Virus record (IMG/VR): IMGVR_UViG_3300038456_000020
Location: 1-37,503 of that record
DNA: 37,503 bases
Source: a virus
Reading direction: 5' to 3' (one strand)
The position numbers and the translations under genes were made by a program. A model generated the notes under the pieces. It was not told the origin of the DNA, did no database searches, and saw only the letters and a program-made list of their open reading frames with translations. Shown here in pieces: positions 8,181 through 15,427 of the stretch; within the stretch, counting starts at the first letter, position 1, and every line of letters starts with the position of its first letter.

Positions 8181-8828
8181 ATGCGAAGTCAGTCAGTCAA
8201 GGCAGCAATGAAGGACACAGGCCGTCGATGTGTGGCCTGTGGTATCGAAGTCAAGAAGGGCGAAGGCTACTACCACGCGGCCTCCTTCCGTGGACCCAAG
8301 ATCGTGCGGCACCACCGATGCGGCGCGTTCCGTCAGTCACAACTCACCGGTAACGACAAACTCTCCACCTTGTACTCGTCATTCGAGGACGTGCAGGACT
8401 GGATTGCCGCATGCAACGAGTTCGACATCGATGGCGCGAAGGAAGCGATGGAGGCTTGCGCGAGCGAGATCGAGAACGTCGCGGAAATGTACCGTGAGTC
8501 GCAAAGCAACATGGAGGACGGCTTTCAGCACGCCACCTCGCAGAGCGATGAACTGGGCGACAACGCCGATCAACTGGAGGACTTCGCGGGCGACGTACGA
8601 TCTGCCGGTGAGGACCTTGAGGAGTTCGACGAGGACGCGGCCAACGACGAGTTCCTTGCGTCAATTGAGGATGACGACGAGTTCGCGCTCAGCGAGTTCG
8701 ACAACATCGAGGCTCAGGCTGCAGCGATCAACACCGCGCGTGAAGTGTTTGTCAGCGAGAAGCGCGACGAATGGGCGACCGAATGCATGGACGCGATGGA
8801 GGAGGTGCTGGGCAACAGCCCGTTCTAA
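8181..8828 (+). CDS. Zinc-knuckle protein with acidic tail (moron-like)
   Basis: A 215-residue protein and the only plus-strand gene, with ATG 8181 behind AAGGAG. Residues 17-47 hold a CxxC...HxxC pattern (C17, C20, H44 or H45, C47) that could bind zinc. The phrase RGPKIVRHHRCGAFRQSQLTGNDKLSTLY follows. The remaining 140 residues are strongly acidic and helical, with few hydrophobics. I recognise this head-plus-acidic-tail type from unknown proteins of other phages but no function is established. It has its own promoter and a strong terminator and is inserted between the capsid gene and the connectors on the opposite strand, the layout of a moron. An acidic protein may mimic DNA or bind a basic host protein; that is conjecture. 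Confidence 0.85.
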   Translation: MRSQSVKAAMKDTGRRCVACGIEVKKGEGYYHAASFRGPKIVRHHRCGAFRQSQLTGNDKLSTLYSSFEDVQDWIAACNEFDIDGAKEAMEACASEIENVAEMYRESQSNMEDGFQHATSQSDELGDNADQLEDFAGDVRSAGEDLEEFDEDAANDEFLASIEDDDEFALSEFDNIEAQAAAINTAREVFVSEKRDEWATECMDAMEEVLGNSPF

Positions 8829-8839
8829 TCACGCATACG

Positions 8840-8880
8840 CAAGAGCCCCGGTCACCCTCATCAGGTGGCCGGGGCTCTTG
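8840..8880. terminator. Strong bidirectional terminator hairpin
   Basis: Arms at 8840-8856 and 8864-8880 can form a 17-bp stem around CAAGAGCCCCGG with a seven-base loop. The only imperfect pair is a G-U wobble in the plus-strand transcript but an A-C mismatch in the minus-strand one, so the hairpin is slightly better for the plus-strand gene that ends at 8828. It also lies 17 bases after the capsid gene, which converges from the other side. There is no long T-run on either side, only CTCTTGG or CTCTTGC. Confidence 0.8.
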
Positions 8881-8896
8881 GCTGTTCGCAGGGGGT

Positions 8897-10177
8897 CTAC
8901 GAAAGTGACGCCACCACGAACCAGTCGGGGCGGTAGACCGCGAGCGCAATACGCTCTTCGATCAAGATCGCCACCTTGTTGTTCGTGAAGTAGTCGGCGT
9001 GCTGATCTCCAACACGGACGACTGCGTGTGAGCGGTCGAACAACTGCGCACCCGTCTTCCACGAGCCCACGATTGCTTCGCCCTGCGACACGGAACGCGA
9101 GCGCACCGTGGGCAAGCCCCAAATCGTGGTCGGTGCAGGACCGAACGGAAGACCCGGTGCAGCCGAAACCGGCGAACCGTCGAGCCACTCGGCGTGGCGA
9201 GTGGTCACCATCGTCCAGTAGTCGAGCGGGTTCATCGCGATTCCGTCAGCGTCACCGTCAACGTTCTCGATCAGACCGATGCTCTTGCCCATCGTCGCGG
9301 CAAAGTCACCAGCGATGCTCGCCTGCGCCTGCACGTTCGGGAAGTTGACGATTCCGAGCAGGTCGGACCCAAGCCCGGTGCCGTTCAGAATCTGCTGCTC
9401 CTCGCGCACCTCGAGCATGTAGCCCAAACGTGCGTTGATGTAGGACTGCAGGGTCGGCGCGTCTTCCAAGATTTCGGTCGTGACCGGCACCCATGCGGCA
9501 ATCTTGCGCACGATCGCAACGTCCTGCGTGAAGAGCATGGCGACTTCGGCCTTGGTCGCACCTTCGGCCACGGTCGTTGCGCCCTCTTCATACACGCGGG
9601 GGTTGTTCTCTCGAATGTACGGAATCGCGCTCAGCGTGGTGTTACCACCAGCGATGATGTCGCGAACGAACAGACGGCGGTGGTCAATCGCGCCCGGTGG
9701 CAGGTACGGCGTGCCTCGTGCGACCCACAAACCGGCTGAGCCGTTGGGGTCGAGATACGCGCCCTCGGAGATGATGGTTCGCACTTCGATGTCCGGCGAC
9801 GTTCCCGCACCCTGACTGTTCGACTTGCGCCACCCCGCGAACTTCTCGGACTCCACGACCTGACGACCGAGCGAGCGAGTCTCACGGTCTTCGAAGTTCG
9901 CGCCTGTTCCTTCGGGTCCTGCACCCTGACGACCGGCTGCTCGCTTCTCAGCGGCTTCGTCGCGCTCACGCAACTCAGCGATTCGCAGTTCGGCGTCGAG
10001 CCCGGTGACCTCGTGCGCCACGTCACGCATTTCGCGCGCCCATGCCTCACTTCGGGTCGTCGGGTCCTTCTCGCGCATTTCGCGCAGAGTGTCGCCTAAC
10101 GAGAACAGCGACGTGCGCAGTTCGGCGCTTGACGTCACCATTCCGCCCTTCTTCTCTTCTTCCTTCACGGGGGCCAT
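8897..10177 (-). CDS. HK97-type major capsid protein
   Basis: A 426-residue capsid subunit. ATG 10177 follows AAAGGTGG and was chosen over a GTG three codons upstream, which overlaps that ribosome site. The first ~100 residues are charged and helical (LGDTLREMREKDP, VTGLDAELRIAELRERDEAAEKR), as in the scaffolding delta domain cleaved by the prohead protease. The mature part has HK97-fold phrases: DIIAGGNTTLSAIPYIREN, VREEQQILNGTGLGSDLLGIVN, MNPLDYWTMVTT, GLPTVRSRSVSQGEAIVGSW, and a C-terminal IEERIALAVYRPDWFVVASL. An upstream protease gene supports maturation by cleavage. Its own leader carries the two-part element at 10262-10294, consistent with high late expression. Confidence 0.95.
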   Translation of the reverse strand: MAPVKEEEKKGGMVTSSAELRTSLFSLGDTLREMREKDPTTRSEAWAREMRDVAHEVTGLDAELRIAELRERDEAAEKRAAGRQGAGPEGTGANFEDRETRSLGRQVVESEKFAGWRKSNSQGAGTSPDIEVRTIISEGAYLDPNGSAGLWVARGTPYLPPGAIDHRRLFVRDIIAGGNTTLSAIPYIRENNPRVYEEGATTVAEGATKAEVAMLFTQDVAIVRKIAAWVPVTTEILEDAPTLQSYINARLGYMLEVREEQQILNGTGLGSDLLGIVNFPNVQAQASIAGDFAATMGKSIGLIENVDGDADGIAMNPLDYWTMVTTRHAEWLDGSPVSAAPGLPFGPAPTTIWGLPTVRSRSVSQGEAIVGSWKTGAQLFDRSHAVVRVGDQHADYFTNNKVAILIEERIALAVYRPDWFVVASLS

Positions 10178-10261
10178 GTGGTCCACCTTTCACGTTTGGT
10201 TACTACCTGTACAGTCAGGTGGTCGGCTGCGCCCCGTTTTATTGGTCCCTGTGCTGCTACA

Positions 10262-10294
10262 AGCGTAGCAAATAAAGTGATTCGGTTGGTGGAG
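10262..10294 (-). promoter_or_regulatory. Two-part promoter-like element before the capsid gene
   Basis: On the minus strand CTCCACCA (10294-10287), 14 bases, then TTTGCTACGCT (10272-10262). The second block contains TGC-TACGCT, an extended -10 (TGnTAnnnT). The same two blocks at the same spacing occur at 13181-13149 before another gene. The leader from here to ATG 10177 would be about 80 bases and includes small inverted repeats (TGCTAC-GTAGCA at the -10 and ACCTG/CAGGT near 10203-10218). No TTGACA-like -35 is present, so recognition may depend on the upstream block or a phage factor. Confidence 0.5.
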
Positions 10295-10295
10295 A

Positions 10296-10847
10296 TCAGT
10301 CCGGTAGTTCGTCTAGCGGGGTCTGGCCCCACTGTCCCTGCCACTTTCGCAAGAACTGCGTATCGTACGCCATGTTCTCGCGGCCGTGGTGCCAGACCGG
10401 GGGGTCGTCGATATCGCCCCTCACTACGGCCCCCATGCACGACACGCCACCCGCCTGCTTGACGTACTCGGCGGTCCAGTCAGTTTCCGCGATCACTGCC
10501 TCGCGCTTGGTCAGTGTGAACGGCACGTCCATCGACTCCAGCACCACGCGCTCGTATACGCCAAGGAAACACGAGTAATGCTCGCCTCTGGCGTGATTTA
10601 GACAGATCGAGCCGCGCACGTTAGTGATCAGATCGAAAACGACGCGACTAGTGATGACCGTCGAGTCCTGCAGGAATATGAAGCGATCGGCGGTCGTGTG
10701 GCGTAGGCACCAGCGAAGCGTACCCAGTTCATAACCGCCCTCCTTCGGCGCGACGTAGATCACGTGTTCGCGGTTGATCGAGCGCGAACACTCGAGAGCC
10801 CAGTCTTCGCGACCGTCACTGGAGGAGACTACGATGAGATCAGTCAC
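10296..10847 (-). CDS. Small GT-A type glycosyltransferase
   Basis: A 183-residue protein from GTG 10847, which overlaps the cytidylyltransferase stop as GTGA. The N-terminus (TDLIVVSSSDGREDWALECSRS) is a beta-alpha start of the GT-A nucleotide-sugar fold; residues 51-62 (TTADRFIFLQDS) form the strand that ends in the acidic metal/nucleotide site, here Q-D-S rather than D-x-D. Later phrases (RGSICLNHARGEHYSCFLGVYERVVLE, AETDWTAEYVKQAGG) fit an acceptor-binding half. At 183 residues it is short for GT2, so it may be a minimal enzyme. With two neighbours it makes a sugar-transfer cassette placed beside the capsid gene. The acceptor could be a virion protein; not proven. Confidence 0.7.
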   Translation of the reverse strand: MTDLIVVSSSDGREDWALECSRSINREHVIYVAPKEGGYELGTLRWCLRHTTADRFIFLQDSTVITSRVVFDLITNVRGSICLNHARGEHYSCFLGVYERVVLESMDVPFTLTKREAVIAETDWTAEYVKQAGGVSCMGAVVRGDIDDPPVWHHGRENMAYDTQFLRKWQGQWGQTPLDELPD

Positions 10848-11314
10848 AGCGTCACGCAATCGGGCTGGTGGATGCCGTTGTAACCGCCGCACCGTGCGCA
10901 GTAGTTGACCGCGTTTCGTCGATCGGTGCTGCTCTCGGGCTTGATGAACGAGACGTACAGCAGGTTCAACTCGCGGATGTCGAGCCAATCGTGCGTGATG
11001 CCCAGTTGTGCCATGTAGTCCTTGCGTGCCCAGTCTGACCCGATCGCTAAAACGCACCGCGTAGAGCGGGTACGCAACCAATGATCAATGAACTCCGGAG
11101 TTCCCCCATCGTGGATACGCGTATCGAGTACGTAGCGACTGATCTTCTCGCGGCGCACGCGCTGGTTGTCCAGCGGTATGATGCCCTTGTACTGCCGCAC
11201 AAACTCGTCGCTATTGATAGCCACCGTGAGATCGCCCATCTCGTGGCACACGTTAAAGAGTTTGATATGGCTGCTGTGCAGCACGTCGAAAGTGCCGATG
11301 GTCAACACGTTCAT
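10844..11314 (-). CDS. Cytidylyltransferase, TagD-like
   Basis: A 156-residue nucleotidyltransferase from ATG 11314 (ATGA overlap). The start NVLTIGTFDVLHSSHIKLF is the nucleotide-binding GTFDxxHxGH motif, but with H13-S-S-H16 in place of H-x-G-H. AVGS-like phrases follow: TVAINSDEFVRQYKG, then RREKISRYVLD and CVLAIGSDWARKD. This is the plan of glycerol-3-phosphate cytidylyltransferases, which make CDP-glycerol, and of related CDP- or ADP-activating enzymes. The C-terminal motif ISTTxIxxR is replaced by PESSTDRR, and a four-Cys/His end (CARCGGYNGIHQPDC) resembling a zinc ribbon is added. The substrate is unknown. It sits between two glycosyltransferases, so it probably supplies an activated polyol or sugar to them. 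Confidence 0.75.
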   Translation of the reverse strand: MNVLTIGTFDVLHSSHIKLFNVCHEMGDLTVAINSDEFVRQYKGIIPLDNQRVRREKISRYVLDTRIHDGGTPEFIDHWLRTRSTRCVLAIGSDWARKDYMAQLGITHDWLDIRELNLLYVSFIKPESSTDRRNAVNYCARCGGYNGIHQPDCVTL

Positions 11315-12402
11315 GTCTTAGCCTTTGCTCGGTTGGTGATCGCCTGCTGCCACGCTTCGGCCCAGCGGTAAGCCCGCTTCTCGTACGTCCACAACCGTGC
11401 GACCTCCAGCCCGGACTCTGCGTATTCGGCACGCAGATGCTCGTTAGCCAACAACATGCGGAGTTTGCGCGTCCAGTCGTGCGGGTGATCGGCAATCATA
11501 CCCGCCCCCATCGAACCCATGATCATGTACTCGGGAGTCGAACTCGCTACGAAAGGCACTCCCAAAGCCGCGTACTCGATGCCCTTTAGCCACGATTTGC
11601 TGTCGTTGAAGATCGATGTTTTCAACGGCACTAAGCCGATGTCGAGATTCTTGATCGCCTCCGGGTATTTGAGGATAGTGACCGCTTCCGTGTAGATCGC
11701 TTCACCCGCGTTGAATCCAAGCATGTGTGCGGTCCGGGGGTCACCAATGGCCACGAATCGAGCGCCGAACTCTCTGACCGTGCGTGCCACGGAATCGCGC
11801 ATGACTTCCAGATCGCCGGGGTGCGTCTCGGGCTTGCCGGTCCAGCCCACCAGCGTCTGTCCCGCCACCCTCTCGTCCAGCAGAGCCCCTTCGGTCTTTG
11901 CTCGCACGTCGAAGTAGGACTCGGGCACGCAGTTGCGAAGGACGCGAACTCGAGAAGAAGGGACGACCTCCGCGAGTTTCGGGGTCGAGACAGTCACCAT
12001 ATCAGCCGCGCGACAGGCTCGGCTTAGGTGGTCTGAGTTGTAGAAGGGCGAATCGTGGTGGCGTACGAAGGCGACGTTGCGCTGATCGATGTGCCAGAAA
12101 TCGTCGTCCAACTCGACGACCACGGCTACTCCCTGCGCTTGAATCATTGGTATGACATCGGCCATGACCTTGTTGAGCGGGCGCTGAAAGATCACCACAT
12201 CGTAGTCTTTGAGGAGTTCAACGCCAGTGACTACTGCGTCGTTTGGTCCACCACCCCATTCCTTGTTGAGTGTGACCGTGAACGACTCGTCCGTCGCGAG
12301 TTCGAAGTCGATCTCGTTTGCCAGAACGCGTCCGGGGAAAAATAAGCGATACCACCCACAGCCTCCTTCATCGGCGTTTACTATCAGTACCCGCATGCCC
12401 AT
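11311..12402 (-). CDS. GT-B glycosyltransferase (GT4-like)
   Basis: A 363-residue protein. ATG 12402 overlaps the previous TGA by one base (TGATG); GTG 12405 and ATG 12396 are alternatives. The N-terminal Rossmann half starts MRVLIVNADEGGCGWYRLFFPGRVLA, then DVVIFQRPL and VAVVVELDDDFWHID. The C-terminal half has LVGWTGKPETHPGDLEVM and the donor-binding phrase NLDIGLVPLKTSIFNDSKSWLKGIEYAALGVPFVASSTPEY, in which the E-x7-E of GT4 enzymes is modified to S-K-S-x-x-K-G-x-E-Y-A-A-L-G. The C-terminal helix crosses back (RWAEAWQQAI). The enzyme would transfer a sugar from a nucleotide donor. Together with the two downstream genes it suggests glycan attachment to virion proteins or modification of host surface sugar. 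Confidence 0.85.
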   Translation of the reverse strand: MGMRVLIVNADEGGCGWYRLFFPGRVLANEIDFELATDESFTVTLNKEWGGGPNDAVVTGVELLKDYDVVIFQRPLNKVMADVIPMIQAQGVAVVVELDDDFWHIDQRNVAFVRHHDSPFYNSDHLSRACRAADMVTVSTPKLAEVVPSSRVRVLRNCVPESYFDVRAKTEGALLDERVAGQTLVGWTGKPETHPGDLEVMRDSVARTVREFGARFVAIGDPRTAHMLGFNAGEAIYTEAVTILKYPEAIKNLDIGLVPLKTSIFNDSKSWLKGIEYAALGVPFVASSTPEYMIMGSMGAGMIADHPHDWTRKLRMLLANEHLRAEYAESGLEVARLWTYEKRAYRWAEAWQQAITNRAKAKT

Positions 12403-12740
12403 CACGAGATCGAAGTGATGTCGATATGGTCCGGGGGCTGAGGGATACCGGCGCGTGCACGCGCATTCTTCATGCGGCGACGGGCTTTGGCTGCTGTTTT
12501 GGCTGGTACGGTGACTACGAGCAAGAAGGGCTTAGCGCGGAAGCCGCCGCTATCATCCGTGTCTTGCGGTTGCATTTCAAAGGTGCCGTTAAATGGCAAG
12601 TCCCGAAGCGTGCACTCGACTCCGATGCGGTTTTTACACCATTCATCGAAGTGAGCGCGCGCTCCGGGCTCGGCCAGTGTGTCGAGATCGGTTTCGACTC
12701 GGACGGTAACGATCACCGACTCTAATGGGGCGTCTGTCAT
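12402..12740 (-). CDS. Unknown 112-residue protein
   Basis: The gene starts with ATG 12740 only seven bases after the -10 of the promoter at 12777-12748, so the message is probably leaderless. The protein has an N-terminal strand pair (LESVIVTVRVETDLDTL), a helix (PGARAHFDEWCKNRIG), then ECTLRDLPFNGTFEMQPQD, a strand (KPFLLVVTVPA) and a basic helix (KTAAKARRRMKNARARAG). No family is recognised. It heads the transcription unit that continues into the glycosyltransferase cassette and overlaps it by one base, so a role connected with that cassette or with neck/capsid function is possible. Confidence 0.7.
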   Translation of the reverse strand: MTDAPLESVIVTVRVETDLDTLAEPGARAHFDEWCKNRIGVECTLRDLPFNGTFEMQPQDTDDSGGFRAKPFLLVVTVPAKTAAKARRRMKNARARAGIPQPPDHIDITSIS

Positions 12741-12747
12741 GCTGACC

Positions 12748-12777
12748 AGCGTACCGCCTCATTTGTCTCAGCGTCAA
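12748..12777 (-). promoter_or_regulatory. Promoter for a probably leaderless transcript
   Basis: TTGACG at 12777-12772 begins immediately after the TAG of the gene before it; TACGCT is at 12753-12748 after an 18-base spacer. The spacer starts CTGAGACAAA and so shares the RGACAAR block of the promoters at 8119, 34435 and 32648. The -10 is seven bases from ATG 12740, which puts the expected start of transcription at the start codon. No ribosome site precedes the gene. Confidence 0.68.
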
Positions 12778-13113
12778 CTACGCGCTGGTGACCGTCTCCC
12801 AAGCCGTGGCACCGCCCACGATCAGTTTGCCGGTGGTCTTGTTGAAGAACACGGCACCCTCTTCGTAGGCAGGCTCGCCGCCCGTGAGGAACGCCGGGGG
12901 AAAGAACGCCTTGACCAAACCAGCGCCTGCATCGCTCTGATCGTTGGCCACTTGCGCCCAGTTCGTTCCGGTGTCCGTTTCGGGGGTGTTGCCCGTCGAG
13001 CCAGACAGGTTGACGCAGACGTATTCGATACCGTCCAGCGTCACGATGTCATCGTAGGCGTACGCAGTGCCGCTGGCCCACGCACCCCTGAATGTTGGGT
13101 TCTCTGCAGTCAT
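12778..13113 (-). CDS. Putative capsid decoration or virion surface protein
   Basis: A 111-residue protein from ATG 13113, behind AAGGAGCATC. Residues 7-36 (FRGAWASGTAYAYDDIVTLDGIEYVCVNL) follow the W-x-x-G-x-x-Y-x-x-x-D-x-V-x-x-x-G-x-x-Y-x-C plan of small carbohydrate-binding modules of the chitin-binding type-3 class. The end (AVFFNKTTGKLIVGGATAWETVTSA) is a beta hairpin found in virion surface proteins. It carries in front the same two-part promoter element as the capsid gene, at identical spacing, which suggests expression at capsid-like levels and thus a decoration role. Placement between protease and capsid genes agrees. Sugar binding is suggested by the motif only. Confidence 0.72.
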   Translation of the reverse strand: MTAENPTFRGAWASGTAYAYDDIVTLDGIEYVCVNLSGSTGNTPETDTGTNWAQVANDQSDAGAGLVKAFFPPAFLTGGEPAYEEGAVFFNKTTGKLIVGGATAWETVTSA

Positions 13114-13148
13114 GATGCTCCTTGATTAGTAGGGGTGTTGCAATTCCC

Positions 13149-13181
13149 AGCGTAGCAAAGATGCCGCGCTAGATGGTGGAG
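13149..13181 (-). promoter_or_regulatory. Two-part promoter-like element, second copy
   Basis: CTCCACCA (13181-13174), 14 bases, then TTTGCTACGCT (13159-13149) on the minus strand: both blocks and the spacing are identical to those at 10294-10262, although the 14 bases between differ. The second block contains an extended -10 TGC-TACGCT. It begins three bases after the end of the protease gene's coding direction and leaves a leader of about 30 bases with AAGGAG before ATG 13113. Confidence 0.52.
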
Positions 13182-13183
13182 GC

Positions 13184-15241
13184 TTACTTGCCCTTTTTGG
13201 CTTCGTCCTGCGAAGGCGCGAATCCGGCGGTTACGTCGCTCGCGTGTTCGGATGCGTGCTGCGCCGAATTGGTGAGTTTGACCGCTCCTTCTCGCGATGC
13301 CTTCGACGCGTCACTTGGCGTGTCTTCCATGCCGTGCTGTTCGTCGTGCTTGTCCCACGCCTCGGCTGCTGCGTAGTGCGCGTTTGCCGCTGCAGTGTGC
13401 GCGGATGCGATATCGGACTTGCCCGCTGCCGTGGCCGCATTTGCCACCGCCATGTGAGCATCGCCTAACGCGTTGTGTTCCGCGCCGGGTTCGGCATCGC
13501 CGGGGTTGTGCGCGACTTTCCACGCCAACGTCTCGGCTGCCGCCGCCGTCTTGTTGGAGATCGAACCGGCCTTGGTGCTGCTTCCGTCCTTGCCCCCACT
13601 GCCAGCGGCGAACATGCCCTTGTCGTCACGAGGGTGAGAATCCTCACTCCACCCGCCGCCGTCACGCATTTCCGCAAGAACGTCGGCGGTTTCCGTGATC
13701 AGCGATCGGTGTTCCCGTCGCGTCTTGATGGCTTCTAGTTGGGCGGCGCGTTCGTCGCCCTTCAATGATCCGTCTGTGTTCCATGTGTCAGGCACTTTCC
13801 AGCCCTCCTCGTTTGCTCGGTTAATGATGTACCGGCGAATGGTATCGCCGTTCTTGTTGCCAAGACCTACCGCGTGTACTGCCGCGTCGAAGTCGTCCTT
13901 GTTGTCGATTGGGTAGGACGGTTGCCCCTTGTCGTTCTTCATCGCGTGACCCTTGGCCAGCAACGCGTCCAACTCTGCCGCGCTGTATTTGCCGCCGCGC
14001 CACTCCAGATCGTCAGCCTCGCGCTTACCGTTCAGCGACAGGGCCGTGTACGACGCGCCGATCGCCTTTTTCGACGCGGCGTACGCGTCACCGGTCGGCT
14101 TCGGGCTACTGCCTGCATTGTGCGCGTCCCATGATGACTTAGCCATGTCGTGGACATCGTACGCTTTGTTGTGCGCATCGGCTGCTCGATCGTTGGCTTC
14201 TGCCGCCACTTTGTTGCCTGCCATCCGCTGCACCGTGGCCTCAGTACGGTGCTGTTGCGCCACCGTCAAGTGATCTTGTGCCATGGTCTGGTGTGCGCTT
14301 GAATCCTCGCTCTTAGCGTTGATCTTACCCGTGATGTGGGCCATCGCTTGGTCGGCCTTGTCACCGCCGCCACTGGACCAACGCCCGTTGTCGTCGCGGG
14401 GCTCGTCGTCGCTCCGTGTCGCCAGACGGTCACGCACTTCCATCAGAGCGTCATCGAGCGCGAGATCGCCCGCTGCATAACGTAACAGCACGTCAGCGGC
14501 CACCTCCGTAGGCGTCGAGCGCGACAACTGCAACACCTTCGTGCCGCCGTTGCTCGCCTCGATCACGATGCTTGTCTCGGGCAGGTCGTAGTCCGTGATC
14601 ATCGTGAAGTCGCCCTTCTCCACGTATTCGTCGGCGTTGCGAACGAAGCCGATACTGAACGAATCGAGTGACCCGCTCTTTAGTTGCGAGAACGCCTGAC
14701 GCGCACCGGGCACATCCTCGAAGTCGTCGAACTCGAACAACACGTCGAGCCCGGTGGAATCCTCGCGCCAATCCACTCGGTGACCCAACACTGAGCCGAT
14801 ACCGGCGTGCATGCCGTGACCAAACAAGAGAGTAGGTCGCATGGGGTGTGCATCAAGATATTTCTTCGCTCCACCGACTGCGAACCGCGTACCGTACGTG
14901 TCGGTGAGCGTGTAGTCGTTTACTCGTGCCCACACTTGTGCGCCATGATCGGCGGTGGCATCTCGCTTCTCTAGGATGACTACTTGACGGACGCGATGCT
15001 CGGTGCCGCCCTTCTTGTCTCGTTGTCCACGCTTCACGGTTCGTGTCTCCTCATCGTCGTCATCGTCGTCGTCCATGCTCGCGGGCACGATCTCCATTGG
15101 GTCCAGCACTTGCGTGTCGCCGGAATCGGCCCACGTGCCATCATCCTGTTGCGAATAAACACGGACCATGACCTTGCCGTCCTTGGGACCGACAATAAGA
15201 CCACGCCCGTTCTTCCACTTGACTGCATCGCCCTTTTTCAT
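13184..15241 (-). CDS. Prohead protease (S78-type) with scaffold-like C-terminal modules
   Basis: A 685-residue protein from ATG 15241. Residues 1-55 form a small barrel (KKGDAVKWKNGRGLIVG...), followed by an Asp run (57-63). Residues 85-235 are the HK97-type protease, with likely catalytic His142 (FGHG), Ser196 (SFSIGF) and Glu222 (DLPETSIV). It would cleave the capsid delta domain and itself. The rest is unusual: a tag-like motif at 279-293 (DEPRDDNGRW), an Ala/His-rich helical segment 294-395, a segment 411-487 (SYPIDNKDDFDAAVHAV...IRRYIINRA) like a short domain that often follows phage proteases, a second tag at 531-550 (SEDSHPRDDKGMFA) and another Ala/His-rich helical segment 565-675. 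These helical parts are probably scaffolding. Typical S78 proteases are 180-250 residues, so this is a protease-scaffold fusion. Confidence 0.87.
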   Translation of the reverse strand: MKKGDAVKWKNGRGLIVGPKDGKVMVRVYSQQDDGTWADSGDTQVLDPMEIVPASMDDDDDDDEETRTVKRGQRDKKGGTEHRVRQVVILEKRDATADHGAQVWARVNDYTLTDTYGTRFAVGGAKKYLDAHPMRPTLLFGHGMHAGIGSVLGHRVDWREDSTGLDVLFEFDDFEDVPGARQAFSQLKSGSLDSFSIGFVRNADEYVEKGDFTMITDYDLPETSIVIEASNGGTKVLQLSRSTPTEVAADVLLRYAAGDLALDDALMEVRDRLATRSDDEPRDDNGRWSSGGGDKADQAMAHITGKINAKSEDSSAHQTMAQDHLTVAQQHRTEATVQRMAGNKVAAEANDRAADAHNKAYDVHDMAKSSWDAHNAGSSPKPTGDAYAASKKAIGASYTALSLNGKREADDLEWRGGKYSAAELDALLAKGHAMKNDKGQPSYPIDNKDDFDAAVHAVGLGNKNGDTIRRYIINRANEEGWKVPDTWNTDGSLKGDERAAQLEAIKTRREHRSLITETADVLAEMRDGGGWSEDSHPRDDKGMFAAGSGGKDGSSTKAGSISNKTAAAAETLAWKVAHNPGDAEPGAEHNALGDAHMAVANAATAAGKSDIASAHTAAANAHYAAAEAWDKHDEQHGMEDTPSDASKASREGAVKLTNSAQHASEHASDVTAGFAPSQDEAKKGK

Positions 15242-15271
15242 ATCGCCCCATCCTACTCGCTGGCAGTGCGC

Positions 15272-15427
15272 TTACGGTGCATCATCCTCAAAACGACCAC
15301 GCCACTCTGCTAGCGTCTGCTCACGAGGAACGATGGGCTTCGTCGTTGGTTTCAGATCGAGAGTGTCCTTGTCCGCAAGATGTGCCCACACAGGAAACAC
15401 CTCATCCGGGTCGTAGTTATTCGTCAT
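15272..15427 (-). CDS. Small 51-residue protein
   Basis: A short gene from ATG 15427, overlapping the end of the previous gene by 11 bases in another frame and preceded by GGAG at a good distance. The product is acidic with a Lys/Pro centre (LDLKPTTKPIVPREQTL) and ends AEWRGRFEDDAP. That ending resembles the sequence just before the tag in the GNAT protein (MEWRGSFDPDLHP). Together with the 81-residue gene it looks like the remains of a second copy of the GNAT gene's N-terminal half. It could instead be a real small protein; reading frame and ribosome site are good. Confidence 0.6.
   Translation of the reverse strand: MTNNYDPDEVFPVWAHLADKDTLDLKPTTKPIVPREQTLAEWRGRFEDDAP

Noticed and set aside
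10178-10295. A tRNA or riboswitch in the capsid leader
   Set aside because: Only short inverted repeats are seen, no cloverleaf or known aptamer core; the region holds the two-part promoter-like element and the ribosome site.
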